Assembly: GCA_951799425.1 (NCBI GenBank)
Contig: OX637398.1
Span: 20,904,270 to 20,968,269, forward strand
Direction of reading: 5' to 3'
DNA: 64,000 bases
DNA from: Ilex aquifolium
Taxonomy: Eukaryota; Streptophyta; Magnoliopsida; Aquifoliales; Aquifoliaceae
Shown one piece after another: positions 48,601 through 60,804 of the stretch. The notes below the pieces were generated by a model that searched no databases, was not told the DNA's origin, and was given only the letters and a program-made list of their open reading frames with translations. Position numbers and translations under genes: made by a program. Each line of letters opens with the position of its first letter. Position 1 is the first letter of the stretch.

Positions 48601-51600
48601 TTACATGACAAACCTTCGGGCATTACTAATCAGGTTTTCTATCAGGATGACACTTCTTCCCTACCTTGCTTCTGTCCCTCGGTCGGCTTCACCTGACTCT
48701 GGATCTGTTACTCTTACACAAGAGGAGTATGCTCAGTTTCTGTCTCAACAGTTTGTTCCATCTTCCTCCACTGCCACTTTTGCCCAGTTAGGTACCACTT
48801 CCATTTGTCTACTGTCCTTCACTCGTAGTCTCTGGATCATAGACTCTGGCGCTTTTGACCACATGACTGGTTCGTCTGGTGTCTTTTCTACTTATCAGCC
48901 CGTTACTTCTCCACACAGTGTTACTTTTACTGATGGTACTTCCTCTAAAGTTTCAAGTTTGGGGACTACTCAATTGAGTCATAATATGCCCTTATCATCT
49001 GTTTTATTTGTCTCCCAATTTCCCTTTAGCTTACTTTCTATTAGCAAGATTACCCGCTCCCTTAATTGTTCAGTAATCTTTTATCCCTCTTATTGTGTGT
49101 TTCAGGATCTCCAAACGAAAAAAATTAGTACGGGGCATGAAACTAGTGGTCTCTATTACTTTGACCCTGATACACCTCCCAGACCCTTCAGACTTCATCA
49201 TCTCCCTTTCAGTGACATTGACGTCTTGGTCATCCCTCTCTCCAAAATTTGAAGCGTCAAGTTCCTAACCTTAGTCATGTGTCGTCCGTATCTTGTGAAG
49301 CTTGTTAACTTAGTAAGCATTACTCTGTGTCCTTTCAGTCTAGAGTCAATAACTGTGTATATAGTCCATTTGAATTAGTTTATTCTGATGTATGGGGTCC
49401 CATAAAGAATATTTCATCTAATAAATTTCCTTATTTTGTGTCATTTGTAGATGATTATTCTCGTGCGACTTAATTATTTCTTATGAAAGCTCGTTTTGAA
49501 TTATTTTCTATATTTGAAACCTTTCGTCAATAAGTCAAAACCTAATATGGTTGTCATATTCGTGTTTTACGTTCTGATAATATTCGGGAATATGAATTTG
49601 ATCATTTTTCTCTTATCTTCGTAAAATTAGCATCATTCATTAAACTTTCTGTGCATATACCTCCCAGCAAAATGCTGTTGCTGAGCGTAAGAACCAACAT
49701 TTGTTGGAAGTTACCCGCGCATTGTTATTCCAAATGCATGTTCTTCATTGTTTTTGAAGTGATACTGTTCTTACTGCTTGTCATCTTATTAATCGCATGC
49801 CGTCTTCTTTGTTAAATGGGCAAAGTCTATATTCTGTTTTTTATAGCCAATACTCTCTTATTCACCCTAACCCCTGAAGCTTTTGGGTGTGTCTCTTATG
49901 TTCATAACTTGTGACTTGGGTTCGATAAACTTGATCCTTACTCTACCAAATGTGTCATCCTTAGATACTCTCGCACACAGAAGGGGGTATCGTTCCTTTA
50001 GTCCCACTTTTCGTCGATACTTTACTAGTGCTGATATCACCTATGATAAATCTGTTATGTATTTTCCGACTACTGATCAGCCTCTGGATCTTGACTTTGG
50101 ACTATCCACTTTCCCACCACCCCTTCCTTTAATTGTCGGATACTCCGCTTCCTCTTGTGTTACCATCCACTTTTTCGCTCCGTGTATACTCACGTCATAC
50201 ACGATCATCAACTGAGGTGCCCCTGCCGTCTCCAGATCCTATTTCCCCGGGTACTTCAGACTCTTTATCTATTACTCTTCGAAAAGGTACTAGATCATGT
50301 GTTACTAAACATCCCATTACTAATTATGTGCCTTATAATGCCATGTCTCCTGCCTTTTCCTGTTTTACCTCTCAAAAGTCTACTATCTCTATTCCTAAGA
50401 CCTTACAGGGTGTGTTATCTGATCTGAATTGGAGGAAAGCTATGAAAATGGAGATGGCTGCCTTATATCATAATGGGACTTGAGATCTTATTCCCTTACC
50501 GTCGGGTAAACGGACTGTTGGTTGTCGTTATGTGTATCCTGTTAAATTTAATCCAGATGGTTCTGTTAAGCGTCCCAAAGCCCGCCTTGTTGCTAAGAGC
50601 TTCACTCAAACCTATGGTGTTGATTATGATGAGACTTTTTCTCCTTTTGCCAAAATCTCCTTTGTTCGTGTCTTAATTACTTTGGCTGCTAATTGACCCT
50701 TGTTTCAGTTAGATGTCAAGAATGCCTTCTTACATGGTGACTTGGCTAAAGACGTCTACATGGACCAGCCACCTGGATTTACTACTTAGGGGGAGTACTA
50801 TAAGAGAGTGTGCCGGCTAAAGAAATTTTTGTATGGTTTGAAGCAGTCAGCAAGGACGTGGTTTGGAAAGTTTTCAGATGCAATATTAGAGTTTGGTCTT
50901 CTTCGATGTCAGACAGACAAATGCAGGGTACACTCTATTGGCTATTTATGTTGACGATATTGTAATTACTGGAAATGATTCCGAGAGTATTACCACTTAA
51001 AAGCATTCCTGCAAGACAAATTTTACACTAACGATCTAAGAAAACTCCAGTACTTCTTGGGTATTGAAGTTGCCAGATCTAAACAACGTATTTGTCTGTC
51101 TCAGAGGAAATATGTACTCGATATGCTAGAAGAAGCAGTTTTGCTGGGTGGCAGACCAATTGATGTCCCGATAGATCCGAATCAGAAGTTGTTGATGAAT
51201 GATGCTGTACCGTTTGAAAATCCAAGTCGATACCGTAGATTGGTCGGGAAGCTTAATTATCTCACTATTACCCGGCCTATAAAGTCAATGTGGTCAGTCA
51301 GTTTATGGGATGTCTTAAAATACCACATTGGGATGCAATCATTCGCATTCTTTCGTATCTCAAATGTACTCCTGGTCTTGGGTTGTTATATCGAGCTAAT
51401 GGACATGTTAGAGTGGAAGAGTTTTCAGATGTTTCATGGAAAAATAAGAAACAAACAGTGGTAGTATGATCGAATGCTGAGGCCGAGTATAGAGCCATGA
51501 CACATACAACTAATGAGTTGACATGGTTATTACACTTCCTTCGGAGAATTGATTTTCCAGTTTAACTTCTTTTACAGTTGTTCTGTGATAATCAAGCAGC

Positions 51601-54600
51601 TTTTCATATTGTTGTCAATCCAGTGTTTCATGAGAGGACCAAACATATTGAAGTTGACTATCACTTTATTCGAGACAAGATATTGAATGGAGATATTAAA
51701 ACTCCCTTTGTGAGATCTGAGACTCAACTTGCATACATGTTCACCAAAGCATTGAGTCGTACTCATCTTACAACTATCTGTTCCAAACTTGAATTATATA
51801 ATTTATATAGTCCAACTTGAGGGGAGTGTTGAGAGTATTATTATTATATTAGGATTTATATTTATTGTAATATGTATACCTCATAGAGGGTATATTTGTT
51901 TCAGAAACTATAAATACAAGTTGATAGCGAGAGGTGCATGTTAAACCTCTCTTTGCCTCTCCCATATTGTGTTAAGTCTGTCTCTACTCTGTAGCATTGC
52001 ACTCCTTATATCAATAGGAAAAATGAAGGAGGATATTCGTTGGTAACAACCTTTTAAACTCATATTTTAGATTTGCCAACATGCTGATGCCTTGGATTCA
52101 ATGAGCTAGAAACCATGCTTCTTATAGGAGCACGAGTCACATGCAACCAAACGAATTCTGTGGAACAATCATATGATTGTTATGTCTGCCTTTCACAGGT
52201 CAGGTTTTCGAAGAAGTTGAGAGTGAATTATTTAATTAAAGCAATGAAGCATGTTATTCATTTGGAATTGGAGCAACACATCATTTTGGGGTGAATTTAA
52301 GCCTTCAATTCTTTTTGAAGCATATCATTTTTGGGTGGGGGTGTTCAAGTTTGTTGGAGAGCCTTTCATCAAGATGAGAGTGACCCTGATATGCTATCAC
52401 GATGATAAAATACCATGAGATTGGAGTGAAGTGTTAATAACTAGATATCCCCCAAAAGACAAACATAAGAACTAATAAATTCACTTTTTTGGTAAGAAAC
52501 ATCAGGGATTTCATCAACATACTACCAATCTTTTGGCTGGCAAACAGATTAATCTTGTTGACCTAATAATATCATTTCCCATATTTGTTTTTATCTTGGA
52601 AAGCCAAAGGTAACACCAAGTTCCATGTAACTCCGAAGAATTCTAGTACATATAATGGTGAAGATGTATGCCATCATAAACTGTGAATGCCTGAAGATAA
52701 TCTCTTGATCAGAACAGAATGACAGGATACTTATATTCTAAATATCATCTGTAAAACAATATAATAAATCGAAGGCTCCTGGGTTGTTACGGCTCAAAAA
52801 TGAGAAAGGGTCTTTCTGCCAAACCTGTTTTCAGTGATGTTTTCATGCTCACTTAGTGAAAAAAAGATGTATTCGTGGTTCAATTGCATTTGTATAGTGA
52901 GCCTACAGTTCTAACATTAAGAATATTGACGTGTGCAATGCTAGATGATGCCGAATTCTGTTAGTTAAGGCAATGTATAAGGGTCAGCTGTTTCTTGAAC
53001 AATATATTTTAAGCAAGAACAAAAATTTTAAGTGAACCAGTTGCAGCAGAAGTGTGGCTAGAGATCTGTCCTTGATGCCAATTGATTGATGAACAACTCG
53101 CAAGTAAGTGTTCAAAATTTTGAGGTTAACAAGAATAGTCCTTTGGTTGTTCTGCAGTAGTGGTATATCATAGTTCACTAGCATATGCTATGTCATACAG
53201 TAGTAATTGAAAACTGGGAAGATTTGACTTCAGTTAGAATAGCTATGCATTTCTAAATCATCTATTCTTCTGTCTTTGTTTCAGCTTCTTGCATAATTTA
53301 ACGCTTTCCACACTGTCGATGATGTAGGAGAAGTGTGGAAACCACCAGTATCCCTGGAAAAGATGACAAGAAAAATTCTTGTCGGCAGTGGAAGAAAGGG
53401 CCTCTATGGCTGATCGTAGATTGATTTATGGTTGAAAAGGCTGGTCAAATTGTGGATTTATGATGGCTTAGAATTGCAAAGAATTGAAGTGATGGAGAAC
53501 ACAGAGACCAAGAATTAATTTTAACCCCAGGAAGACAAATGACACAAACTTAAACATAAATTCTCATGAATCAACTCATCATAATGCAATGTTCTGTTGA
53601 ATTAAAAGTTTACATAGATAATTATATGCTCCTAACTTTTCCTCATTCTAACAAGACTCAGGCTTCAAAATTATCAAACTCTTTAACATTTGACTCTAAG
53701 ACTATTCTAGAAGGGTGGGACTATTCCCATGCCATTAAATTTTTTAATTTAAAATTACTAAGCCCACCCCATTAGAAACTAAGTTCACCCCAATCTATTC
53801 TACCCCAAATGTCCCTTAGATTTTTTATTAAACCTACAAAAATTTTCCTTGCACTTTCCTAAAACAATAGGTGTAGAGAATTTCATCTTGCACCTTGCAT
53901 CACAATTCAGAAATGAAGCAAAGCTTTCAATCATGAATGCTTGATTCAATTGAAAGGCGGTTCTCATCCTTTTTGGCTATGGGTTCAAGTATTTATTTTT
54001 TGATTTATTGGTCATTGTGAAATTATGACCCAGAATTCAAGCAAACCAATAATTGTTTTTCCCTTTCCTCACAGAAAGTCAAGAAGTAGTCCATTCAAAA
54101 GATGGTTTGTTTAAGGAAAACTAATGGTTTCCGAATTCCAATTGTTGGTTTTACTGTCACAAAATTTGATTTTAGTGACTTCAAGTAAAGCACAAGAGTG
54201 AATTGATTAGGGTTAAGAAGATGTGGATAGAAATAATTTATGTTTTCTTATATAAATAATATAGGGGTAATACATATTTAATAATTTAATGCGATAGGTA
54301 TTGATTGGGGTGAAAAGATACTAATGGGGGGAAATAAAGTGGGGCGGGCTAAACAATTTCATATTAGGGAGTTCAATGGGGTGAGAATGTATATTTGTGG
54401 GGGTGGGAATAGCCCACCCACTCGAGAATACCCAATGTTTCAAACAAAACTCAAGTAGCATAATTTGACCCAAAAGATGTCCCATAGGCCAAACATATGC
54501 CCCTCCCTAGACCCCAAAGATGTCCCATAGGCCAAACATACGCCCCTCACTAGACCCCATAATTGTGAGTGTCTCGTGCACTAAGCCGCTTTTTTTGGAT

Positions 54601-57600
54601 TCTACGTACGACCCATGCCCAACCTTCACAAAAAAATACCAAAATAGCCTTGAGTACACATGACTATGCTGGATCCAAAGCCAACCCCGAACGAGATTCT
54701 CAAATTACATTTCTCCTTGTTCCCGGTGCCCGCATCATTCTTCCCAAGATACCTCGAGTTGTAAAGTGTTGTAGAATGATAAACCATTAGCTTTGGACCT
54801 GCATCCACTTGAAATCTTGTCACCAATTTGAGGGGAATTGATCTTTTGGAAATTGTTAGAAAATTCATTGTAATTGACAAATTCTTTGAGGTCACTTGTA
54901 TCTCAACTAAAATCCATGGTCATTATGCTTGAAGGTCGAAGAACAAGGTAAGATGTGACAAAGAAGCCCAAGCAAAATTGTAACACATTTGAAAACTTCT
55001 TGAAATCCTTCAAACTTAGGTGAGGTAATAAGACCTAGTTGCCTTAGATTAGTTCAACTTAGGTGGTTAAAATGGATTTAGATGTGAGTATAAAAATTTG
55101 TAGCATGAGAAAAATATTTTTGATATTTTGAGTGTTGGTTTTGAAACAAATGTAAAAGTCTTTTTAGGTATCACCCCTTGATACTCAGAAAGTTGATTAG
55201 AGCATTGGTTTAGGTTGAGAAACCGATGAGTAGAGTTATCTAAGCACTCTCAAAGTGCTGTAATGGTAGAGGACAATAGACTGGGCTTGAAATCTCAAAA
55301 TAGTGGTTAGCACTGTCTAAGCGCTCGTTGATTGCTCGAGTGGTCCACGATCTAGACTGGCAGTAATTTCTTTCTACTAGGCAACACTCTCTAATAGCTC
55401 TTTGAGCGCTCGAGCAATCTATCGTAGAACTGAATTACTTGATAGCAATTGACCTTTATTTTCGTTATCTATAAATTGGGGATGGCTTTCCACGACTTAT
55501 GAGAGTCTAAAGGGTTTCTAATAAGCTAGAAAAAGGAGAAAAGGTTTGAGTGAAGAATCGTAGTCTCCTATTATAAAACCCCAATCTCTCCTTGATCAAT
55601 CTATGAAATCAATCTAGAGTTTGAGAGATAGTAAAACACCCAAAACCCCAAAAAGCAAGGATCTGAGGTTTCTAAGAATCAAGAGGAGAAGGAGGAGGAT
55701 TCCAAGGACGAATTGTGGAGCTTAATTCGTCACATATTGAAGCTAGTCATCAAAGCTTGCGGAGGACTCCAGAGTGAAGATTCAAGGGAAAAAAACGTTA
55801 AACATGGTATTAATTGTGATATAAGACTTTACGACTTGTAATCTTCGTTTGAGACTAGTGGATTAGGTTAGGGACTACGGTCTCGTAGTTTTTTCTTAAG
55901 AAGGTTTCTACGTAAATTGCTTTTGTTGAAGTTGTGCATGTGCTTGTCTCTGGCATGCTCTTTACATAATTGCAATTTTACCTTCTTCGAATGCATAATT
56001 GAACGATATCTTGTGAATCGCTTTATGGTGTTGGTCAATGGAATTGAACAAAATCAATAGAATTGAAAGGGTGATTGGAAATTTAGGGATTTTGCATAAA
56101 TCCTCATATTGGTGAATTGGGTTTGGTGAATTGGGGATTTTTGTGTTAATTGACGAATTAACTAATAATTGGTTGAATTATGTTTTGATATAATTGGGCA
56201 TTCCGCGCTTGAGTGCTTAACACCTATTCGCCCCCCTCTAGATCAAGTACATTTGTTTCAGCATGTCGGGGTTGTTCCATATCGCACTCTTAGAAACAAG
56301 AAGGAAACAAATAAAAAGTGCCTCAACCTTTAATCATATCAGCTTTCACACTTGAAATAGTGGTTTCTATAACAATGGTCAAGTCGCCTCAGATGACTCT
56401 TTACATTTAGTGATAATTTCTTTTTACTTCCAACTATTATGAATGATTCAATTTTGTCTTATATTGCAACTCCTCCCTATTGTTTTTCTCAATGCAAATT
56501 ACAATTTTTCGGACATCTTTCATTTAATGACTACCCCAACAGTGTTGACCATTACAAATATCTTACAACATTTTCTCCTTCGAAACTCACGGATGCCAAT
56601 TATTACATCCATTTTCCAGTTTATCAACCTTATGTTTTGGGGAATCATTCATTTTTGGATATAATTCACTGTCCTGACACTTCACCGTTTTCATTAGATG
56701 ACCTTTAGATAATAAGCTTGTACTGTCTTTATCCTAGAAACTTCAGATTTTAATCATCTCTCCACTGCTCTCATTTTAAATTTGATAAAAGCACCAAGTT
56801 TGTAATCAATTCCATTATTGCAAACAACTTACCTCAGCTTCTTTGACAACAAATACAGATAGATAAGGGCTCAATGACAACCATAAATGTAAGCCCAGTG
56901 CAATAGAAAATTCACCTTTCTCTCCTATAATACACTAGTTAGTGCTTCATGGAAACTTTCCTCAATTGTCAATATACAATTTGACGTCCCTCTCCTTTGC
57001 AATACCCTACTTCACTATCTGTAAAAGAATATTACCACATTGACATCCTGTCATGAAACTAATATTATTATTAATCCACTCACTAACTTTGTAAGAATTA
57101 GCTCAATCGCAGTCCCCAGAAGCATGAACCCTCATAATTATTCGATTGGGAATTTCACCCATTATTTTCCTACAAAGATACATCCATTTGCCTTAAAATA
57201 TTCCAAGTATGTAATACACTTGTATTGATAATTATCCACCATTTCCAGCTAAAACAAGCAAGAAATACAATGAAACAAAGCAACAAATTAAATTGAATCC
57301 AAACCAAGGGACAGATAAACAAAAGCACAAAATGATAATCACCAAAAGATCTGTACTTAAGGAATATGATCCAGAATCATACCATACACATTTGTATTGA
57401 AGGTGTGTTCAAGTGCAGACAAAGGGATTTCAGCAAGAGGCCCAATGCACTGCACACCAGCATTGTTGACGACGATATCGATGCGCCCAAATTTTTCAAG
57501 AGCGTTGGCAAGAACATTGTGGACACTTTGAGCGGACAACACGTCCAGTTGTTGAAGAAAGAATCGTGGGTCATTGTCCAAATCGGCCATGGAGTTCAGT

Positions 57601-57719
57601 GAGCGAGCCGTTGCCACCACAAGGCAGTTCTTGTCCGCGAACGCTCGTGCCAGAGAGTGGCCTATGCCGCCGGTAGAACAACCCGTTATCAGAACCACCT
57701 GTTGGTCGGAGAGTTCCAT
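45671..57719 (-). CDS. Short-chain dehydrogenase/reductase, AYR1-like (3 exons)
   Basis: Minus-strand exons 57719-57383, 46718-46559 and 46007-45671 join to 834 nt, 277 aa. It is a classical SDR with a Rossmann fold: nucleotide-binding TGCSTGGIG at 12-20, ATARS at 36-40 (basic residue, suggesting NADPH), NNAG at 85-88, catalytic Ser138 (NIGSVTV) and Tyr151/Lys155 (YTASK), then PGAVKSN. The PPAWFSSG stretch near the C-terminus and the size match plant proteins annotated as NADPH-dependent 1-acyldihydroxyacetone phosphate reductase, a step of ether/phospholipid precursor synthesis in yeast; the plant substrate is uncertain. I chose the ATG at 57719; an in-frame ATG at 57773 would add 18 unconserved-looking residues. 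Both introns are GT-AG. Intron 1 is 10.66 kb (46719-57382) and contains a copia element and other repeats. A MULE lies about 105 bp upstream of the ATG. Confidence 0.9.
46150..46230. repeat. G-rich repeat fragment in SDR intron 2
   Basis: A GGACGGAGCCA start followed by long G runs and an A-run resembles a fragment of a common plant dispersed repeat. Too short to classify. Confidence 0.3.
47190..51996 (+). mobile_element. Degenerate Ty1/copia retrotransposon in SDR intron 1
   Basis: Two related LTRs of about 170 bp lie at 47190 to about 47363 and 51827 to about 51996 (both start TGTTGA, share TATTATTATTATATTAGG, CTATAAATACAAGTTGATAG and CCTCTCCCATATTGTGT). Between them, on the + strand: gag from 47897 ([19 protein letters not shown]), a CX2CX4HX4C zinc knuckle at about 48554-48595, protease DSG at about 48843, integrase pieces 49250-49750 ([21 protein letters not shown]), reverse transcriptase 50420-51000 ([24 protein letters not shown] at 50947-50958) and RNase H 51560-51820. 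A polypurine tract GAGGGGAG precedes the 3' LTR. Many stops and frameshifts break it, so it cannot move by itself. It lies antisense to the host gene. The outer ends and target duplication are unclear (GGTAG versus TGTAG). Confidence 0.9.
47405..47735 (+). repeat. GGTTCAGCA-type tandem repeat in the copia leader
   Basis: GGTTCAGCAC..TCCAGGCC units of roughly 20 bp recur through the untranslated leader between the 5' LTR and gag. Seven copies of GTTCAGCA lie between 47471 and 47684, with many variants (GGTTCAAAC, AGTTCAGAC). Confidence 0.8.
51997..54474. other. SDR intron 1 between copia element and downstream repeats
   Basis: Non-coding intron DNA. A short block near 53545-53575 (AAATTCTCATGAATCAACTC) recurs at 42209-42228 in CID intron 6, so some is dispersed repeat. 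No gene seen. Confidence 0.4.
54475..54560 (+). repeat. 43-bp tandem duplication
   Basis: Two head-to-tail copies beginning AGATGTCCCATAGGCC at 54475 and 54518, nearly identical. Confidence 0.95.
54980..56245 (+). mobile_element. LTR-like retrotransposon remnant in SDR intron 1
   Basis: The region has the look of a plant LTR plus leader: CGCTCGAG/GAGCGCTCG motifs (55320-55415), a CTATAAA box at 55469, an A/G-rich leader, and an end of the type GAGTGCTTAACACCTATTCGCCCCCCTCTAG common at the 3' border of plant copia LTRs. No gag or pol follows and I found no duplication, so the borders are approximate. Confidence 0.45.
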
Positions 57720-57832
57720 GAAGATTGTCGATCGGTACGAGAGTGTTTGGTTCTGTCTGTTGATAACTTTCACATTGTTGGCCGTCAGGTATCAAAAGGG
57801 TTTTCAGTCTTGGATTAATTGCGATAAAACTT

Positions 57833-59407
57833 GGGCAAAATCCAGTTTACCCCCTTGTGGTTTGGGTGTTTTGCACATGACCCCCCTATGATTTGGAAAT
57901 CAGCACATTACCTTCTTGTACTTTTGGACCGATATGCACAGTTAACACCGTAAACAAAAGTGATAAAATGACTTTAGTACCCTCAACTATTCATCATCTT
58001 CTTCCTCCCTCTCAATTGTTGCCTAATTTTCTGAAAATCAACCAACCACCCAAGTTTACAAGTTTTTTTCTCTCTCTACAAAACACCAAACTTCCTCAAA
58101 CCAATGCCAATATCCTCTACTATCAACCTAGTTTTAAACCCCACAGACTTGTTTCCTTAAATACCCCCCGTGACCCACGAATTTAAGCTCAAAGGTGATC
58201 ACAAACTCATTTTGACAGGTTATGTACATACCAGATTTTTTTTCAACATTTGGGCCAACTTTGGCCCTTAATTTCTCCCTCGTTTCTCAACTTTTTTGGG
58301 TGATTCAAATTCCTAAATTTAACGTATTTCTACCCTCTTTCCAACCATCTATTTAGTTTGTCCAGATCATGCACAAGGTAAGTGGAAATCGAGCTCCAAA
58401 GTGATGGGTTCATCATTTTCAAAAATTGTCACGATTTTTAATTCAATTTTTCACCCACCGAACCTCATTCTTTATCGATTCTAACTTCAAAAATGGATTC
58501 CTTGACCCTAAAAATGGTGGATTAGGCCTCCCTTCACCGCCGAAACTCTAAATTTTGAATACCAAAAAATTCAAGTTTCAAGCTTATACCAGATTTTTTT
58601 TCAACATTTGGGCCAACTTTGGTCCTTAATTTCTCCCTCGTTTCTCAACCTTTTTGGGTGATTCAAATGCCTAAATTTAACCTATTTCTACCATCTTTCC
58701 AACCATGTATTTAGTTTTTCCAGATCATGCACAAGGTAAGTGGAAATCGAGCTCCAAAGTCACGGGTTTATCATTTTCAAAAATTGTCACGATTTTTAAT
58801 TCAAATTTTCACCCACTGAACATCATTCTTTCTCGATTCTAACTTCAAAAATGGACTCCTTGACCCTAAAAATGGTAGATTAGGCCCCCCTTCACATCCG
58901 AAATTCGAAATTTTGAATACCCAAAAATTCAAGTTTCCTTTGTTTCCTCTTGGTCTTCGTATCACTCTGTTATTACTAGTGTCTTTTGGTTAATTGAACT
59001 TGGCTTTGAAGTGGTGGCAATGGTGGTGGTGCACAATAGGGTGGTAATTTAGTGGAGTGCGCAGAGGTGGTGGCAATTTGTGTTGTTGCATAGTAGGAAT
59101 GGTGGAGGTAATGGTGCTGTTGGGCGACACAATTGGAGAAAAAATATGAAAGTCAATTGTTCAGGAAGATGAAGATTGAAGAAGGGTATTATTGTACTTT
59201 TTTGTGTCTAGTTTTGGAAGGAAACACATTTTGTTATGTCAAATCTCCTGTTAGGCGCGTGACATTCACGGATGGTCTAATCTAACGGAAAAACTAACGG
59301 TAGCATTTTAGTCCAAAAACACAAGGAGGTAATGTGCTGATTTCCAAATCATAGGGGGGTCATGTGCAAAACACCCAAACCACAAGGGGGTAAACTGGAT
59401 TTTGCCC
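57833..59407. mobile_element. Young MULE (non-autonomous) upstream of the SDR gene
   Basis: Perfect 9-bp duplications ATAAAACTT (57824-57832 and 59408-59416) flank a 1575-bp element. The terminal inverted repeats, starting GGGCAAAATCCAGTTTACCC, are identical for about 80 bp and pair for about 100 bp with only a few mismatches, implying recent insertion. No transposase is present. The interior holds a 358-bp direct duplication and a GGT-rich stretch near 59020-59130, as in a MULE that captured other DNA. Confidence 0.9.
58230..58935 (+). repeat. 358-bp direct duplication inside the MULE
   Basis: CCAGATTTTTTTTCAACATT starts at 58231 and again at 58589; the two copies stay closely alike through the block ending AAAAATTCAAGTTTC. 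The copies differ by scattered substitutions. Confidence 0.9.
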
Positions 59408-59416
59408 ATAAAACTT

Positions 59417-60804
59417 ATACCAACCACCCACTTTTTTTTTTTTTTGATCCAAACCAACCACCCACTTCACTGTGTCAAAAATACCAACCACCCACTTCAA
59501 GTACAGGATTTTAAGATCGCCACTTTAAACCTATATTCCTCATTTCTGTAATAGTTGCTGACAAAAAGAACACAAAAATCACATTATTAGCTATTGGCAC
59601 TCTAGCCTAGTGGTTCAATGTATGGGTGAAGAGCTTTTTATCATACCATGTGTCTCAAAATTTATTTTCTTAAATCAATCATTTTTAAATTTATTTCTTA
59701 AACTTAATTTATTTTTTAAATGTCATTTGACATAACACTTTCATGGTAAAAAAAATGCCATTTTAATGATATTTTGAACCTCGTGAAACTTTAATAAAAT
59801 ATGGATATTTTAACTCATAAAACATTATTTTAAATAATGTATTTATAGACGTCTTTAAATTGCTATTTTAAACGGTTTCCTAACGATGTTATGTTAAACA
59901 TAAACATGTTACTTTAACTAACGTCTTTAAAGACATCATTCCAACTGACGATTTATACTAATAATTTTTTTTTGGTGATAAATTCATCATCTTTCAATTT
60001 TCGTTAAAACTAAAAAAAAAAATTATATTCCAAAATAATGCTATAAGTTCATCTAACAATACCATTTTTTCTCCAAAATTTTACAAATCATGAGCATACC
60101 AAAAAATATAGCTTATGAATTAAAAAAAAATAAATTAATTGCATGGCACTGCATAAAAATGAAGTATGTCAACATAAATTTATTTTGTGATAAAATTCAT
60201 AATGTCTTTAATTTTTGTTTTAACTAAAAAAAATTATATATTTCAAAATAATGTCATAAGTTCATCGAACAATGCCATTTGTCCCCCAAAAATTGTATAA
60301 AACCATGCATATATGGAAAAATGATACTTATGCATTAAAAAAATTAAATTTATTGCATGACGCTGCATAAAATACAGTCTGTCAATGATTTAATTGATGT
60401 TTATAATAACATAGAGGTTGACCACATACACATAAACTTGATGGAATAAAAGTGTTTGACGCATCGTCACTTAAATCTAAAAAATTAAAAAGTTCAAGAT
60501 CGAAAATAAATAACACTCTCTAAAATTTCAATAACGGCATAGTCATGATCGAAAAATGTTCAATTTTTGCATATTTGATTGCATGCAAACAATTAAAGTG
60601 ACACTGCATCTGATTATTTTCACGTTCATGTCTTACTATGATCTCGTCATGGTTGTTTGAGTTATGTGGATAGTATATATCAGCTGAACGTGTCTTTGGT
60701 ACCAATAGTCCATTTCAACAATAATATACTTAAAACTCACAACGCTTGTTATATAACTCTCACCACTTTATTGTGAGTTCAATAGGAGCACCTGGAGGCG
60801 GATA
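59417..60804. other. AT-rich intergenic DNA right of the MULE
   Basis: It may hold the original SDR promoter. ACCAACCACCCACTTC-type words occur three times at 59420-59500. A tandem duplication of about 213 bp (copies starting near 59966 and 60179) is built of diverged copies that share ATAAGTTCATC and TTGCATG blocks. No gene seen. Confidence 0.5.
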
